Shown here one piece after another: positions 37,551 through 48,682 of a DNA stretch of 64,000 nucleotides. Under the pieces are notes generated by a model. That model had not been told where the DNA came from and searched no databases. It saw only the letters and a list, made by a program, of their open reading frames with translations. Source of the stretch: Megalobrama amblycephala (taxonomy: Eukaryota > Chordata > Actinopteri > Cypriniformes > Xenocyprididae). The first letter of the stretch is position 1. The number at the start of each line of letters is the position of its first letter. The translations under genes were made by a program, and so were the position numbers. The stretch is taken from the NCBI RefSeq assembly GCF_018812025.1, contig NC_063044.1:48102989-48166988 (forward strand), read 5' to 3'.

Positions 37551-37773
37551 CTGGGATGATATCAATCAAGCTGGCAGTGTAAAGCGGAAGCGTGTTCTCT
37601 ATATAGAACTTGTCATTTAAATGTGTCCGGTATGTAAAAGCTGTCTACTTGAATATAGTATCACAGCAGCATTGCGCCAACTCACCTTAACTTGAGATCT
37701 CTGTTTACTCCATTAGAATCAGTGATATGATACTAGCTAAGTTATAACCCCAAGATAATTGTAAGCATTCTCT

Positions 37774-38740
37774 TAAAGGTGCCCTAGAATGCTTTTTCAC
37801 AATATGTAATATAAGTCTAAGGTGTCCACTGAATGTGTCTGTGAAGTTTCAGCTCAAAATACCCCATAGATTTTTTTTAAATTAATTTTTGTAACTGCCT
37901 ATTTTGGGGCATCATTAAATATGCGCCGATTCAGGCTGCGGCCCCTTTAAATCCTCACTCTCCCCGCCCCCGAGCTTGCGACTCTATAATACATTGCATA
38001 AACAAAGTTCACACAGCTAATATAACCCTCAAAATGGATCTTCACAAAATGTTCATCATGCATGCTGCATGCATGCATCGGATCATGTAAGTAAGTACAG
38101 TATTTATTTGGATGTTTACATTTGATTCTGAATGAGTTTGATAGTGCTCCGTGGCTAAAGCTAACATTACACACTGTTGGAGAGATTTATAAAGAATGAA
38201 GTTGTGTTTATGAATTATACAGACTGCAAGTGTTTAAAAATGAAAATAGTGACGGCTCTTGTCTCCGTGAATACAGTAAGAAACTATGGTAACTTTAACC
38301 TCATTTAACAGTACATTAGCAACATGCTAACGAAACATTTAGAAAGACAATTTACAAATATCACTAAAAATATCATATCATGGATCATGTCAGTTATTAT
38401 TGCTCCATTTGCCATTTTTTGCTATTGTTCTTGCTTGCTTACCTAGTCTGATGATTCACCTGTGCACATCCAGACGTCTTGCTCTTGTCTAATGCCTTGA
38501 ACATGGGCTGGCATATGCAAATATTGGGGGCGTACATATTAATGATCCCGACTGTTACGTAACAGTCGGTATTATGTTGAGATTCGCCTGTTCTTCAGAG
38601 GTCTTTTAAACAAATAAATTTACATAAGAAGGAGGAAACAATGGTGTTTGAGACTCAATGTATGTCTTTTCCATGTACTGAACTCTTGTTATTCAACTAT
38701 GCCAAGGTAAATTCAATTTTCAATTCTATGGCACCTTTAA
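37774..38740. mobile_element. MITE (AAAGGTGCCC family), copy 3
   Basis: Starts TTAAAGGTGCCCTAGAATGC and ends ATTCTATGGCACCTTTAA. Colinear with the copy at 27356-28310 over nearly all its length. The minus-strand frame inside it (37947-38174) is part of the repeat. Confidence 0.85.
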
Positions 38741-38902
38741 TTGTAAGATCTTTAATGCTTTGATCAACATTTCAAGGGGCTTAAAGTGCTACTCACCTTA
38801 GAAATAGAATAAGCTATTTCCTGTAAATGTGCAAGATTTCCAATTCATTAGCTACTAACGGACTGTTTTTTTTTTGTACAACCAAAGTAACTGGAAACAG
38901 CT

Positions 38903-39830
38903 TTAAAGGCCCACTGAAGTGCCTTGGAACACGCAGAATTATTAGGGTTGCCAGGTTTTCACAACAAAACCTGCCCAATTGCTACTCAAAACAAGCCATA
39001 TTTCAGGAAAAAAATCTGAGTTTACGGCAGGTAAATTTCGCATTCCAGGGGCTAAATACGTATCATGTTATTTGGGGTTGATTCAACCCGCGGACATGAA
39101 AAACAACAGTGTTAAAGTATCCCAATTCTGCGGGAAATTGTGGACTTCACTGGCATTATTCATTTTGTGTTGACCTAAATTTAACTGAAACAGGAAGACA
39201 GGTCAGGACATATCGAAAAGCTCCTCCCCTTTTTTAAAATAGCTAATAGTGTTTAGTTTATATTACAGCTCGGCCAGAGCTTCTGAGCTCGGTAAAACCT
39301 CAGTTTCCTTCTAATCTCTAACTGTTTCTCCTCCTAATCTCCTCCATATTGCTTTAAAATACAGCATTCTGTATAAAATTCACATGGGTCTGATACGTTT
39401 TGTGGTCTGCGCCGACTCGTGCATATGATCTGCTCTGTGCTATCGTGTCTCTGAACCGGAGCAGACTGTGCTCGCGCTGCGGTTTGCATGACACTAAAAT
39501 GAAATATATATCCCTTATATAGTGCACTATGTGCCATTTACCATGTAGAAAATAGTAAATGTGTGAACAAGTGGCCAATTTCAGCCACAGCTTCAGCGTC
39601 TATTTATAATGTAGGGGGCGGGACGCTTTAGATTCTAGAGACATTTGATTGGACAGAAGATCTGATGAGAAGCTGAAGTGCGTGGTGATCCATTTTAGCC
39701 GAAGTGAGAGACTGTAAGTTTTGAATGCTAATATAGTTTCTCCTAAACGCAAATTTTGTTCATAACCTTATTCATAACCTTAAGGCTAACATATTCAACT
39801 AAAAATTAATTACAGCCTCTTTAAAAAAAA
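38903..39830. mobile_element. Probable DNA-transposon remnant (AAAGGCCCACTGAAGTGCC)
   Basis: The left end resembles cyprinid palindromic elements (TTTAAAGGCCCACTGAAGTG); a weak candidate right end is CAGCCTCTTTAAA near 39815-39827. No copy elsewhere in the window confirms the limits. Confidence 0.4.
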
Positions 39831-40042
39831 GAGATCTTGAATTTAGTTTTTGTGGCTAGAAATGAAATGACAAACAAAATCTTGTAATAGGCCTATATTA
39901 GTAATTATATTGGCAATTTATTCTCACACAAATCTCTCTGTATTCATAATTATTAAGTTGATATTTAGAGGAAGGATGCTGTTCCTAAATGCACCTGACA
40001 GGGTTTTCTTCAGGGAGTATTGGTTTCCCACACTTGACTGAC

Positions 40043-40105
40043 AGGTGCCAAGTTCAGGCGGTAGACAGTCATCAGAATGCCCAGTATGAACAGCTGAGGC
40101 ATCAT
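40043..40105 (-). other. Weak candidate signal-peptide exon, minus strand
   Basis: On the minus strand an ATG-ATG pair (start 40105) opens a 21-codon frame with a hydrophobic core (PQLFILGILMTVY) and is followed by a possible donor GTCAGT. No downstream exon was recognised. It may be chance. Confidence 0.12.
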
Positions 40106-40299
40106 GGGGGATTTACCTCAGGCACCTGCTTCCATTCCGATTGTAACCACAGGGTGGAAGTAAGTTACAGTCATCAAATGCTTGTGGTGCCAGTCAGTTC
40201 TGTCTAGATGTTTCCCTGGCAAGCTGATCTGAGACCAGAATCTGCTAAAAGAGAGGCTTTTGGTAAACAAAATGCAAAAAACTCAGGGCATAACTACTC

Positions 40300-40998
40300 A
40301 TTATCTTATATGAAAGAAATATGATCTTTGTGAATCTCACAAAGAGGTCATATTTTAATCCAAATTCAAAAGAAAAAAAAAGATATAGCCCCATATTTGG
40401 CATACAAAATTAAGCATATTTAAGACATTTAAGATTGTGACATTATTTTTATGAAAATTAAGAACATTTCCCACAAAATGTTCATTTGTTTACTGCAACA
40501 AAGTATTCTTCTCATTACTTTAATCTCACTCTCATTACTTTAATAAAATCATGTCTGTATACAAAAAATTATAATCAGCAAAAGTTATTGCAAAAAAAAT
40601 GGAATGAATGGAATTTGCGACAATCGTTTCCTTATTATGATGTATATCCGAGTGAAACAACTTCTTGAACAAGAAAAAAAATGTAGGGTGGGATTTGATT
40701 TTGTCTGACAGGAATTGATTGGATGGTTGTGGTTTTCTGTTGCTGTGATGTCATGTGAGTGACAGGCTGTCCCGCCCCTTGAGCCAGTAAAGACATCATC
40801 AGATGTGACTGCAAGAGGAGTTATTTTGATTAAAGCTTATGAGGGCACATGAATTAAAAAAAAAAAAAAAGATGTGCAAGGATAAATCATTTATAATAAA
40901 TACTGAAATATTCCATAAAAATAAGAATGCTCAATTTCATGGCAACTTTAAATGTGCCTATTTGCCATTAACATATAGGTCACAATGCAAAAAAATAA

Positions 40999-41000
<2 letters not shown>
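40300..41000. other. Intergenic AT-rich DNA
   Basis: No gene or dispersed repeat was recognised. Poly-A runs occur near 40370 and 40857. Confidence 0.4.

Positions 41001-41038
<38 letters not shown>
41000..41038. repeat. (AAT)n microsatellite
   Basis: About twelve AAT units; the open frame on the minus strand across it (poly-isoleucine) is a repeat artefact. Confidence 0.9.
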
Positions 41039-41190
41039 GGCTTTTTTAATGTATAGTTTTTCCTCTTTTTTATTATTATTATTTCCTTTAATTTGGGAGT
41101 AAAATATGGCCCAGATGTTTTTTTTTTGACAGATTCGTGAGATTCACCATTCACTATTTTGTACTTTCAGTATGGCTCTAATCTTTTACA

Positions 41191-41605
41191 TGTGACCCTA
41201 GACCACAAAACCAGCCATAAAGGTCCATTTTTTAATTTTTTATCATCTGAAAGCTGAATAAATAAGTTTTTCATTGATGTATGGTTTGTTTGGATAGGAC
41301 AATATTTGGAGATACGACTATAAATCTGGAATCTGCCCAAAAAAAATCAAAATATTGAGAAAATCACATTTAAAGTTGTCCAAATGAAGTCCTTAGCAAT
41401 GCATATCCACTCACAAAAATAATTTTGATATATTTACAGTTGGAAATTTACAAAATATCTTCATGGAACATGATCTTTACTTAATATCCTAATGATTTGT
41501 GGCATAAAAGAAAAATGGATAATTTTGACCCAAACAATATATTGTTGGCTATTGCTAGAAATATACCCGTGCGACTTATGACTGGTTTTGTGGTCCAGGG
41601 TCACA
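41191..41605. mobile_element. Palindromic MITE (GTGACCCTGGACCAC family), copy 3
   Basis: Starts TGTGACCCTAGACCAC and ends GTGGTCCAGGGTCACA. Same interior as copies at 2500 and 8400. It lies about 0.9 kb upstream of gh1. Confidence 0.85.
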
Positions 41606-42356
41606 TATAGCTAATGAATTATCTAACTTTAATTATCCAGGACACACTGCTACTCTTTGTTCCTTATACTGCTAACCTAAAATGACACCCAAAACAGCTA
41701 TACAGTAAGGGTCAGGTAACTGATTGTATTCTGTTTTTCCCCGAAAAGGGATTAAACTCTTAATGTCACACTGACATTTCACAGCCCCACTACTGCTGAA
41801 TATTACACAAAGAGCAACAACACGTCTGCATAGGAAAATCATCCCACATCCCCACAGTGACACGTATATGACCTGATTCACTCTCATAATTATTGACAAC
41901 GTGTCCTTTTGGAAGGAGATGACACCATTTACAGCTTACGTGGTGATGCTACACACATCCTATAGCGCTGTGTGAATGACAACCACTATAGTGATTGAAA
42001 CATTTAGCCTAAACCCTGGCTTACTCACAGTTCTTGTTTCAGTTGATTAATTCGATTAGCACTGTCCCTGTCAAATAAATAAATTAAATTAAAAATAAAC
42101 ACAACTATAAGCTGAGTTATTTGTAGAACATTTTGAAAATATATAAACCACAATATTTTCCATAATTTCACCAGAATTTTACATGGAAAGACAGTGTTTC
42201 TTTCATATTTCTTTCAAATGATACAAAGGATTTAATTCATAGTCAATAAATAAAAAGATGACCTTTCGGCTTTTTCTTAGTGCCAACAACATCATGGAAA
42301 TTGATATAAATGACCGGAACCACAACACTAATGTTTTTTGTCTAAATACATGTAGC

Positions 42357-42430
42357 ATGCATATTAAAGCAAGGAAACTATCATGTTTCTGATTAGGATG
42401 CATCAAAACATGTTCATGCCACATATAAAT
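42357..42430 (+). promoter_or_regulatory. gh1: gh1 core promoter: Pit-1-like site and TATA box
   Basis: A TATA box (TATAAAT, 42424-42430) lies about 80 bp before the start codon, leaving room for a short 5' UTR. Some 60 bp upstream of it, ATGCATA (42357-42363) matches in reverse the TATNCAT core of the pituitary factor Pit-1, which drives growth hormone genes. The assignment rests on position and motif only. Confidence 0.6.
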
Positions 42431-42505
42431 ATCAGTATACCTGAGCCAGGAAAACAAACACTCACAAGCCTTCAACTAAGACTGTAAGAATCTACCCTGA
42501 GCGAA

Positions 42506-44414
42506 ATGGCTAGAGGTATGGATGTGATGCTTTCTGTTGAATGTCATTTGTGGATTTAAGACTTATTTTTTAACTCCTTATTTCGTTTAGATGTTTCTTT
42601 GTGCTTTCCTCTTACTTGTAAAACTCATAGTTGTAAAAGAGTTTATTGGAGTATGGAAAACAAAAATCTCCAAAATCTGTTTTGATTAATCCAAAATCTT
42701 GGTTATTTTATCAGGAACGATGCTGCAGATGTTAAACAAACCTCTTTCTTTTCTTCTCCTAGCATTAGTGCTGTTGTCGGTGGTGCTGGTTAGTTTGTTG
42801 GTGAACCAGGGGACGGCCTCAGAGAACCAGCGGCTCTTCAACAACGCAGTCATCCGTGTTCAACACCTGCACCAGCTGGCTGCAAAAATGATTAACGACT
42901 TTGTAAGATTCCCATTAAAATCTATTCAAAAATTGCAGATTCTAACCTGTCATTTAGAACAAAATCGATCACACCTATTCAAGTGAAATATGAGTTTAGG
43001 ACTCAAATTAAAATTCTGTCAACATTTATTTGCCCTCAATTTGTTCCAAACCTGTAAGAATTTCTTTCTTCTGCTGAACACAAAAGAAGATATTTTGAAG
43101 AACATGGGTAGCCAAACAGTTGATGGTCCCCATTGACTTCCATAGTATGGAAAAAAATACTATGGAAGTCACAGACATTCTTCAAAATATTGTCTTTTGT
43201 GATCAGCAAAAGAAAGAAACAACTTCATGGTGAGTAAATAATGACAGAATTTTCATTTTTGGGTGAACTATCCCTTTAATAAGTGTTCTTTGCATTTCTA
43301 TCAGATGTATTTAAATGTTATTTGAGTGAGTAAATACTATTTTCCTTTTGTTATCAAGGAGGACAACCTGTTGCCTGAGGAACGCAGACAGCTGAGTAAA
43401 ATCTTTCCTCTGTCTTTCTGCAACTCTGACTCCATTGAGGCGCCCACTGGAAAAGATGAAACACAGAAGAGCTCTGTAAGTACACAATGTCGTTAATAAT
43501 GAAACCCCAATCTCTTATGCTTTAGTCAACGATATATAGAACTATGAAACAAATAGTAGTATTGTACATGCATGATGCAAGTGAAATATTGTTGTTGTCT
43601 TCACAATTGCTCAAACACCAGATTAAAAGTTCCATCATCACTACACTCTAAAAAAATTATTTTCACTATTTATCACATTTTTTCTTTTGTCAAATCAACT
43701 TAATTAATGTGGTTCAGATAACATAATATTGTGAGTTTCTGTTGATTAAACCAATCACCTTCTTGAAACTTATTTTTTAAGTTAAACCAATAATTCTTTT
43801 TTCACAGTGTAGTATTTTCTTGCAGTTTGGAAAACAGACCAAATATGGGCAGCATAAGCATCAAAAATGGCTAGTTTTCTGAAGCCTCCAGTATTATTTT
43901 TTCTCTCTTCAGATGTTGAAGCTCCTTCGCATCTCTTTCCGCCTCATTGAGTCCTGGGAGTTCCCCAGCCAGACCCTGAGCGGAGCCATCTCAAACAGCC
44001 TGACCGTCGGGAACCCCAACCAGATCACTGAGAAGCTGGCCGACTTGAAAGTGGGCATCAGCGTGCTCATCAAGGTGAGAGAGACCAGATTTATTCTAGG
44101 CTACTCTTTTTTTTTCATACAATGTGTCTAGTGGTCATACCAGAAGGTATCTTTACGTCTTCAGGGCTTATTTGGATAGCTATGACAATTTGCCATTTGT
44201 ATCTGCACAGGGATGTCTGGATGGTCAACCAAACATGGATGAAAACGACTCCCTGCCGCTGCCTTTTGAGGATTTCTACTTGACCATGGGGGAGAGCAGC
44301 CTCAGAGAGAGCTTTCGTCTTCTGGCTTGCTTCAAGAAGGACATGCACAAGGTGGAAACTTATCTGAGGGTTGCAAATTGCAGGAGATCCCTGGATTCAA
44401 ACTGCACCCTGTAG
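42506..44414 (+). CDS. gh1: Growth hormone (somatotropin)
   Basis: Secreted pituitary four-helix cytokine that acts through the GH receptor to raise growth and IGF-1. Coding exons: 42506-42515, 42763-42902, 43359-43475, 43913-44074, 44211-44414; they total 210 residues, the cyprinid length. Residues 1-22 are a signal peptide ([20 protein letters not shown] then TA); the mature chain starts near SENQRLF. Conserved helix 1 ([20 protein letters not shown]), the ESWEFPSQ segment and the C-terminal helix with two disulphide pairs are visible. Five mature cysteines, including one in GCLDG, are the cyprinid pattern against four in most vertebrates. NCT near the end is a sequon. Only 10 nt of coding sequence lie in exon 1. 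A second in-frame acceptor sits 48 nt upstream of exon 2. Confidence 0.98.
43007..43279. mobile_element. Truncated MITE in gh1 intron 2
   Basis: Right end TTTTTGGGTGAACTATCCCT is intact, the left end is lost before AAATTCTGTCAACATTTA. The arms include CTTCCATAGTATGG and its inverse. Confidence 0.75.
43642..43811. mobile_element. Short MITE in gh1 intron 3
   Basis: TACACTCTAAAAAAATTATT on the left and AATTCTTTTTTCACAGTGTA on the right form imperfect inverted ends; about 170 bp. Confidence 0.65.
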
Positions 44415-44879
44415 ATGGCGCCAATGTATTGCTAGCCAAAGCCTGTGCCACACTTTGCTGCAAATCTAAAACCAGTTTAAGTCCTCAAAATCTCCTAATA
44501 TAATTATTATCTGGTCTTATATATGCAGGAAATGTCAACCAGGCATGGCTAGGTCTGTTCTCCAGCTCCCTCCCATATCTAAACCCTACTTAACACTATT
44601 GTATTTATTCTTCTCATTGGGGAGTGCTCGTAAATTAAAGAAATTAAGATCTGATTTAACATTTCACAGTGGTGCTAAGCAATTTATGGAGATATATTTT
44701 CAAATGTGCGCAAATCGCTTTGACTCTCCAAAAATGGCTAAAGATGCCTTTTGTCGAAACTGTCATTTGGATAGATGGGTTCACTCCCAACCAGTATGAA
44801 TGTAAACATTTGTCTGTCTGATAGATTATGTCCATATTATTAGCTCATGCTGTTCTCTTGAAGCTGTGTGTCTTTATCC

Positions 44880-44885
44880 ATTAAA
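44880..44885 (+). terminator. gh1: Probable gh1 polyadenylation signal
   Basis: ATTAAA about 470 bp after the stop, followed by a GT-rich stretch (CAATGTGTCTGCTGT). It leaves roughly 600 bp to the rdm1 start codon. Confidence 0.6.
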
Positions 44886-45245
44886 GTTCTAAACTGCATC
44901 CAATGTGTCTGCTGTATGACCTGGGTGATTTTTTTTTTTTTCTACCCGTCTCAACATTACACATACCTTACATTTTCAATGCTCGGATATTCAAAATGGA
45001 CCGAAAAATTACCCAAAGCACTGCTACAGCATTTTGTTAAACCAGGATCTGAATAGGCTAAACTTTTACCTTTAGTTTAATAAATAAAATGCAAAAGTTT
45101 TGCAAAAATAATAAATAAAAACTTTTGACATTTAAAAGCAATATTGTTCTACGATGCAGTGCTGCAGGTCTCTACATATTAAGATGATGAGACAAAATTC
45201 CATTTTTAAATGTTTATAAATGATGTTGGTTATTATTTTGAACGC

Positions 45246-45377
45246 TTCTAGAACGTTTGGAACGTTCGTAGATACTGTAACATAGCGGGAAATTCTCATT
45301 TGTTACATCCTTCCAGAATCCTTCCACTGATCCAATCACAGCGCACTACGTAATATGACGTCTAAGAGAGCGCGAAA
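45246..45377 (+). promoter_or_regulatory. rdm1: rdm1 promoter motif cluster
   Basis: In the 270 bp before the start codon: alternating TTC/GAA pentamers resembling a heat-shock element (TTCTAGAACGTTTGGAAC then GTTC, 45246-45267), a CCAAT box (near 45333), a CRE-like TGACGTC (45357-45363) and GCGCGAAA (45370-45377), an exact inverted E2F site. No TATA box was seen. E2F control would suit a DNA-repair gene; binding is inferred. Confidence 0.45.
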
Positions 45378-45509
45378 TGCAATTCTGTTTACGGAAGTCG
45401 TAGAGGAGATCCGTGCCAACTGATTACTAGCGTTTTAAATACATTTAAATGATTTTTTGAGGCAACAACGCCGTTTTCGAATGGTAGCTTTATTTAAAGC
45501 TATATCCCA

Positions 45510-48500
45510 ATGGATATTGAGGTCGATATAATTGAGTTTAAAGTCCCTCTCGAAAACAACAAAACTATTTTTATTTGGGACATTCAGCCAACATTTTCAG
45601 AGGCCCACATTTATGTAAGTTAAAACATTATATTATTACATTTCTTCTTCTTCTTCTTAATAATAATAATAATAATAATAGCCTGGTCTTTAAGTCAGGT
45701 TATGTTTAATTTTCCCCAGAGATGTAGGCTACATAAGCATTATATTTGCATAACAAGACCTGAATTGCAGTTGAATTACTGTTTATTAAGCATAACCTGA
45801 CTTCTTAGGAGTCGTGTATTCAGCATTTGGAGCTCTTTAGAAATTAGAAAGTCTTGGAAATGGAATTATCCAGGTTGAAGAATAATATCAGTTGATTATA
45901 TTCATAAAATCAAATTACTCTGTTTTCCTATTCTTTCTAGTCTATTTGTTGGCGTGATTAGAGCTGATGTGCCACTAGGTGGCAGGGTCTGCTTCAATTC
46001 AATTCAATTCAATTCAATTCAATTGTGCAGGGACTTTTTTTAGTATACACATGCAGTTACAAAAAAATGATACTCAGCAAGCCATGGGCAACAGTGAAAT
46101 ACCTGTAGAAAAAGACCCTTAGATGGTAGCGTAGGTTGAGGGAGAAACAAAACTCAGCTGGAAACACCTCAAACTGGCACACATTTACGTATTTATGATA
46201 ATATTGACTAATTATGTTGAGCAAAAATGTATGTACGTCAAGCAGGCAAAAAGCTCAATGAGATTGTGTGGTTTACAGGGACTCTCCATAGACGTAATGA
46301 TTTTTAACAAACTGTATCACCTTACACTAAACCTGCCCTTAAATCTATTTTTTATTTGGGGCATTCAACCAACATTTTCAGAGGCCCACATTTATGTACA
46401 TTAAAACATATTATTATTATTACATTTCTTCTTCTCCTTAATAATAATAATAATATCTTTTGATTTTCTAGACCATTCACCTGCTCTTTAAGTCAGGTTA
46501 TGTTTAATTTTTGCACAGAGATGTACATAAGCATTATATTTGGATAACAAGACCTGAATTGCTTTGGACTTTAGGGATTTTTAGTCCAAAATCCCCAGTA
46601 ATAGCATAAATGTGTCCAACTTTATTCTTAATTACTGTTTATTAAACTTCTCACTGTATAACCTGACTTCTTAGGAGTCCCTGTGGAGCGTGTATTCAGC
46701 ATTTGGAGCTCTTTACCTTTTGAAGGTGTGTCCGAATGCCACGGTGGCAGAACCTGGGTTCTACGCAATGGTGAAGTTCTATTCATCAGTACAGGCATCC
46801 AAAGCTCAGCGGGCCACTGATAAACAGTGTCTTTTCCAAAGCTCTCCTTTAAAGGTAGCCTAATGTTTTACAGCGACAGATAAAGCTGTGATGTGATTTT
46901 TTTTTTTTTTTTTTTTACAGAGGGTATGAGTGTGTGAATTAAAAGTTTATTTTGCATATATATTTATTATTCTCTCTTTCAACCAACCCCTCAGGTCCGA
47001 TTGAGCACAAAGCAGAATTTGTCCTTCTATAGCACTAAACCTCTTAGCCTTTCCAAATGTCACAACCTGGCTAATCACTATCTGGGCTTCGGCGGCTGGT
47101 CTACTCGCATTATCACTGTAAGCAATGCATCAATATGGGTGATATACACTAAACAGACTCTTCATTTTCCCCCCAAGGCTAAGTGTGCATCTGTTCATGG
47201 CTACTTTGTAAACACGTATTTTTTTGTGTTTCAACAGTTGAAGGACATCTCAAAGTGCGTGGAAGACGGGTGTCAGGAAGAAGCAGATGACCAGGGTGTA
47301 TTTTTGAAATATGGCTGTATAGCAGAGTTGACCTTCCCACAGCATGGAGTGAGCTGTCAGGGGGTCGGTGTAGCAGAGGAGATCATTGACAACGATCGAG
47401 GTGATTTGGCTTGAGTCAAGCAACATGCTTGATTTTTTTTCTTTTTTTTGAGCACACCTAAATATATCTTAACATAATAGTACATAATTATAATCAGTTT
47501 TGGGGAAAGTTACTTTTAAAATGAATGAATTGCATTACTTAGTTACTTTATATGGAAAGTAATGCATTACATTACCATTACAATTTCTCAGCTGGGCTGG
47601 GCTTGCTTGTTTGTTTTTTAATAAGAAACAAACTAAAGTTCTATATTGGCAAATATAAAGGCCCTTTCACACTAAAAGTGACATGATTAAGCCTCAGGCT
47701 TAAAGAAATGCCAATCAATAATGGAGCTCAAACAAACCTTTCAGCTGTGCTGCCAATTCTGAATTCCAGAAGAATAGGATGGAGAAGGAAGTTCAACACT
47801 CTTACTTCAGTAATAAAAAAGGAGCCACAAATGTCATTTTTGCTTATTTGTATGGTTGAATTGGATTGTCAAAGGTCAGCAGCAAAGATAAAGTGAGATT
47901 AAATACATAAAGTATATTGTGTTATTTAACATAATTAATTATTGCAGGTTTGTGTAATAATCTGAGTTTGAATTTTACTGTTTTTATTCATTTTAGGGAA
48001 TACTGAATCTGTTTTTGTGCAAGTGGGATGAGTAAATGCATGCTCACATTTAGTCTAGAATTACAATAACCATCATGTTCACACAGCGCACACATCGCCT
48101 CTGCTTCTTACTCCCGATTTCTCTCAACATGGGGACAGGAGAGGTGTCAGTCAATAAATGGCAAAATTTGTTTTGATTATTTGAAAAAGTAAACTCCGAT
48201 ATTTTGTTGTAAATTCGAAAGAAATGCATTACTTTACTAGTTACTTGAAAAGAGTAAATCTGATTATGTACATAACTCTCATTTCTTGTAATGTATTACC
48301 ATGACACTGTTTATAATAATAATAAATATAAAAAAATAATAAAAATAATATTTAAATTAAATTCTTTAAATTCATAATTAAAATAATATTTAAAATATTT
48401 ATCCTCTTTGTTAGTGAATTTGTTTATTTATCTTTTTTTCCCATTTATTTTACCTTGTTCTTGCCATGTAATAGCCCTACATGATGATGATATAGCCAAA

Positions 48501-48510
48501 TAAACACAAT

Positions 48511-48606
<96 letters not shown>

Positions 48607-48607
48607 A

Positions 48608-48682
<75 letters not shown>

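Noticed and set aside
42699..42762. Upstream ATG in gh1 intron 1 as the normal hormone start
   Set aside because: The ten-base exon 1 plus the acceptor at 42763 gives the known cyprinid leader; the upstream form is kept only as a possible isoform.
46195..46404. Alternative first exon of rdm1
   Set aside because: Its end repeats exon 1, but the start lies in repeat A and the donor has decayed.
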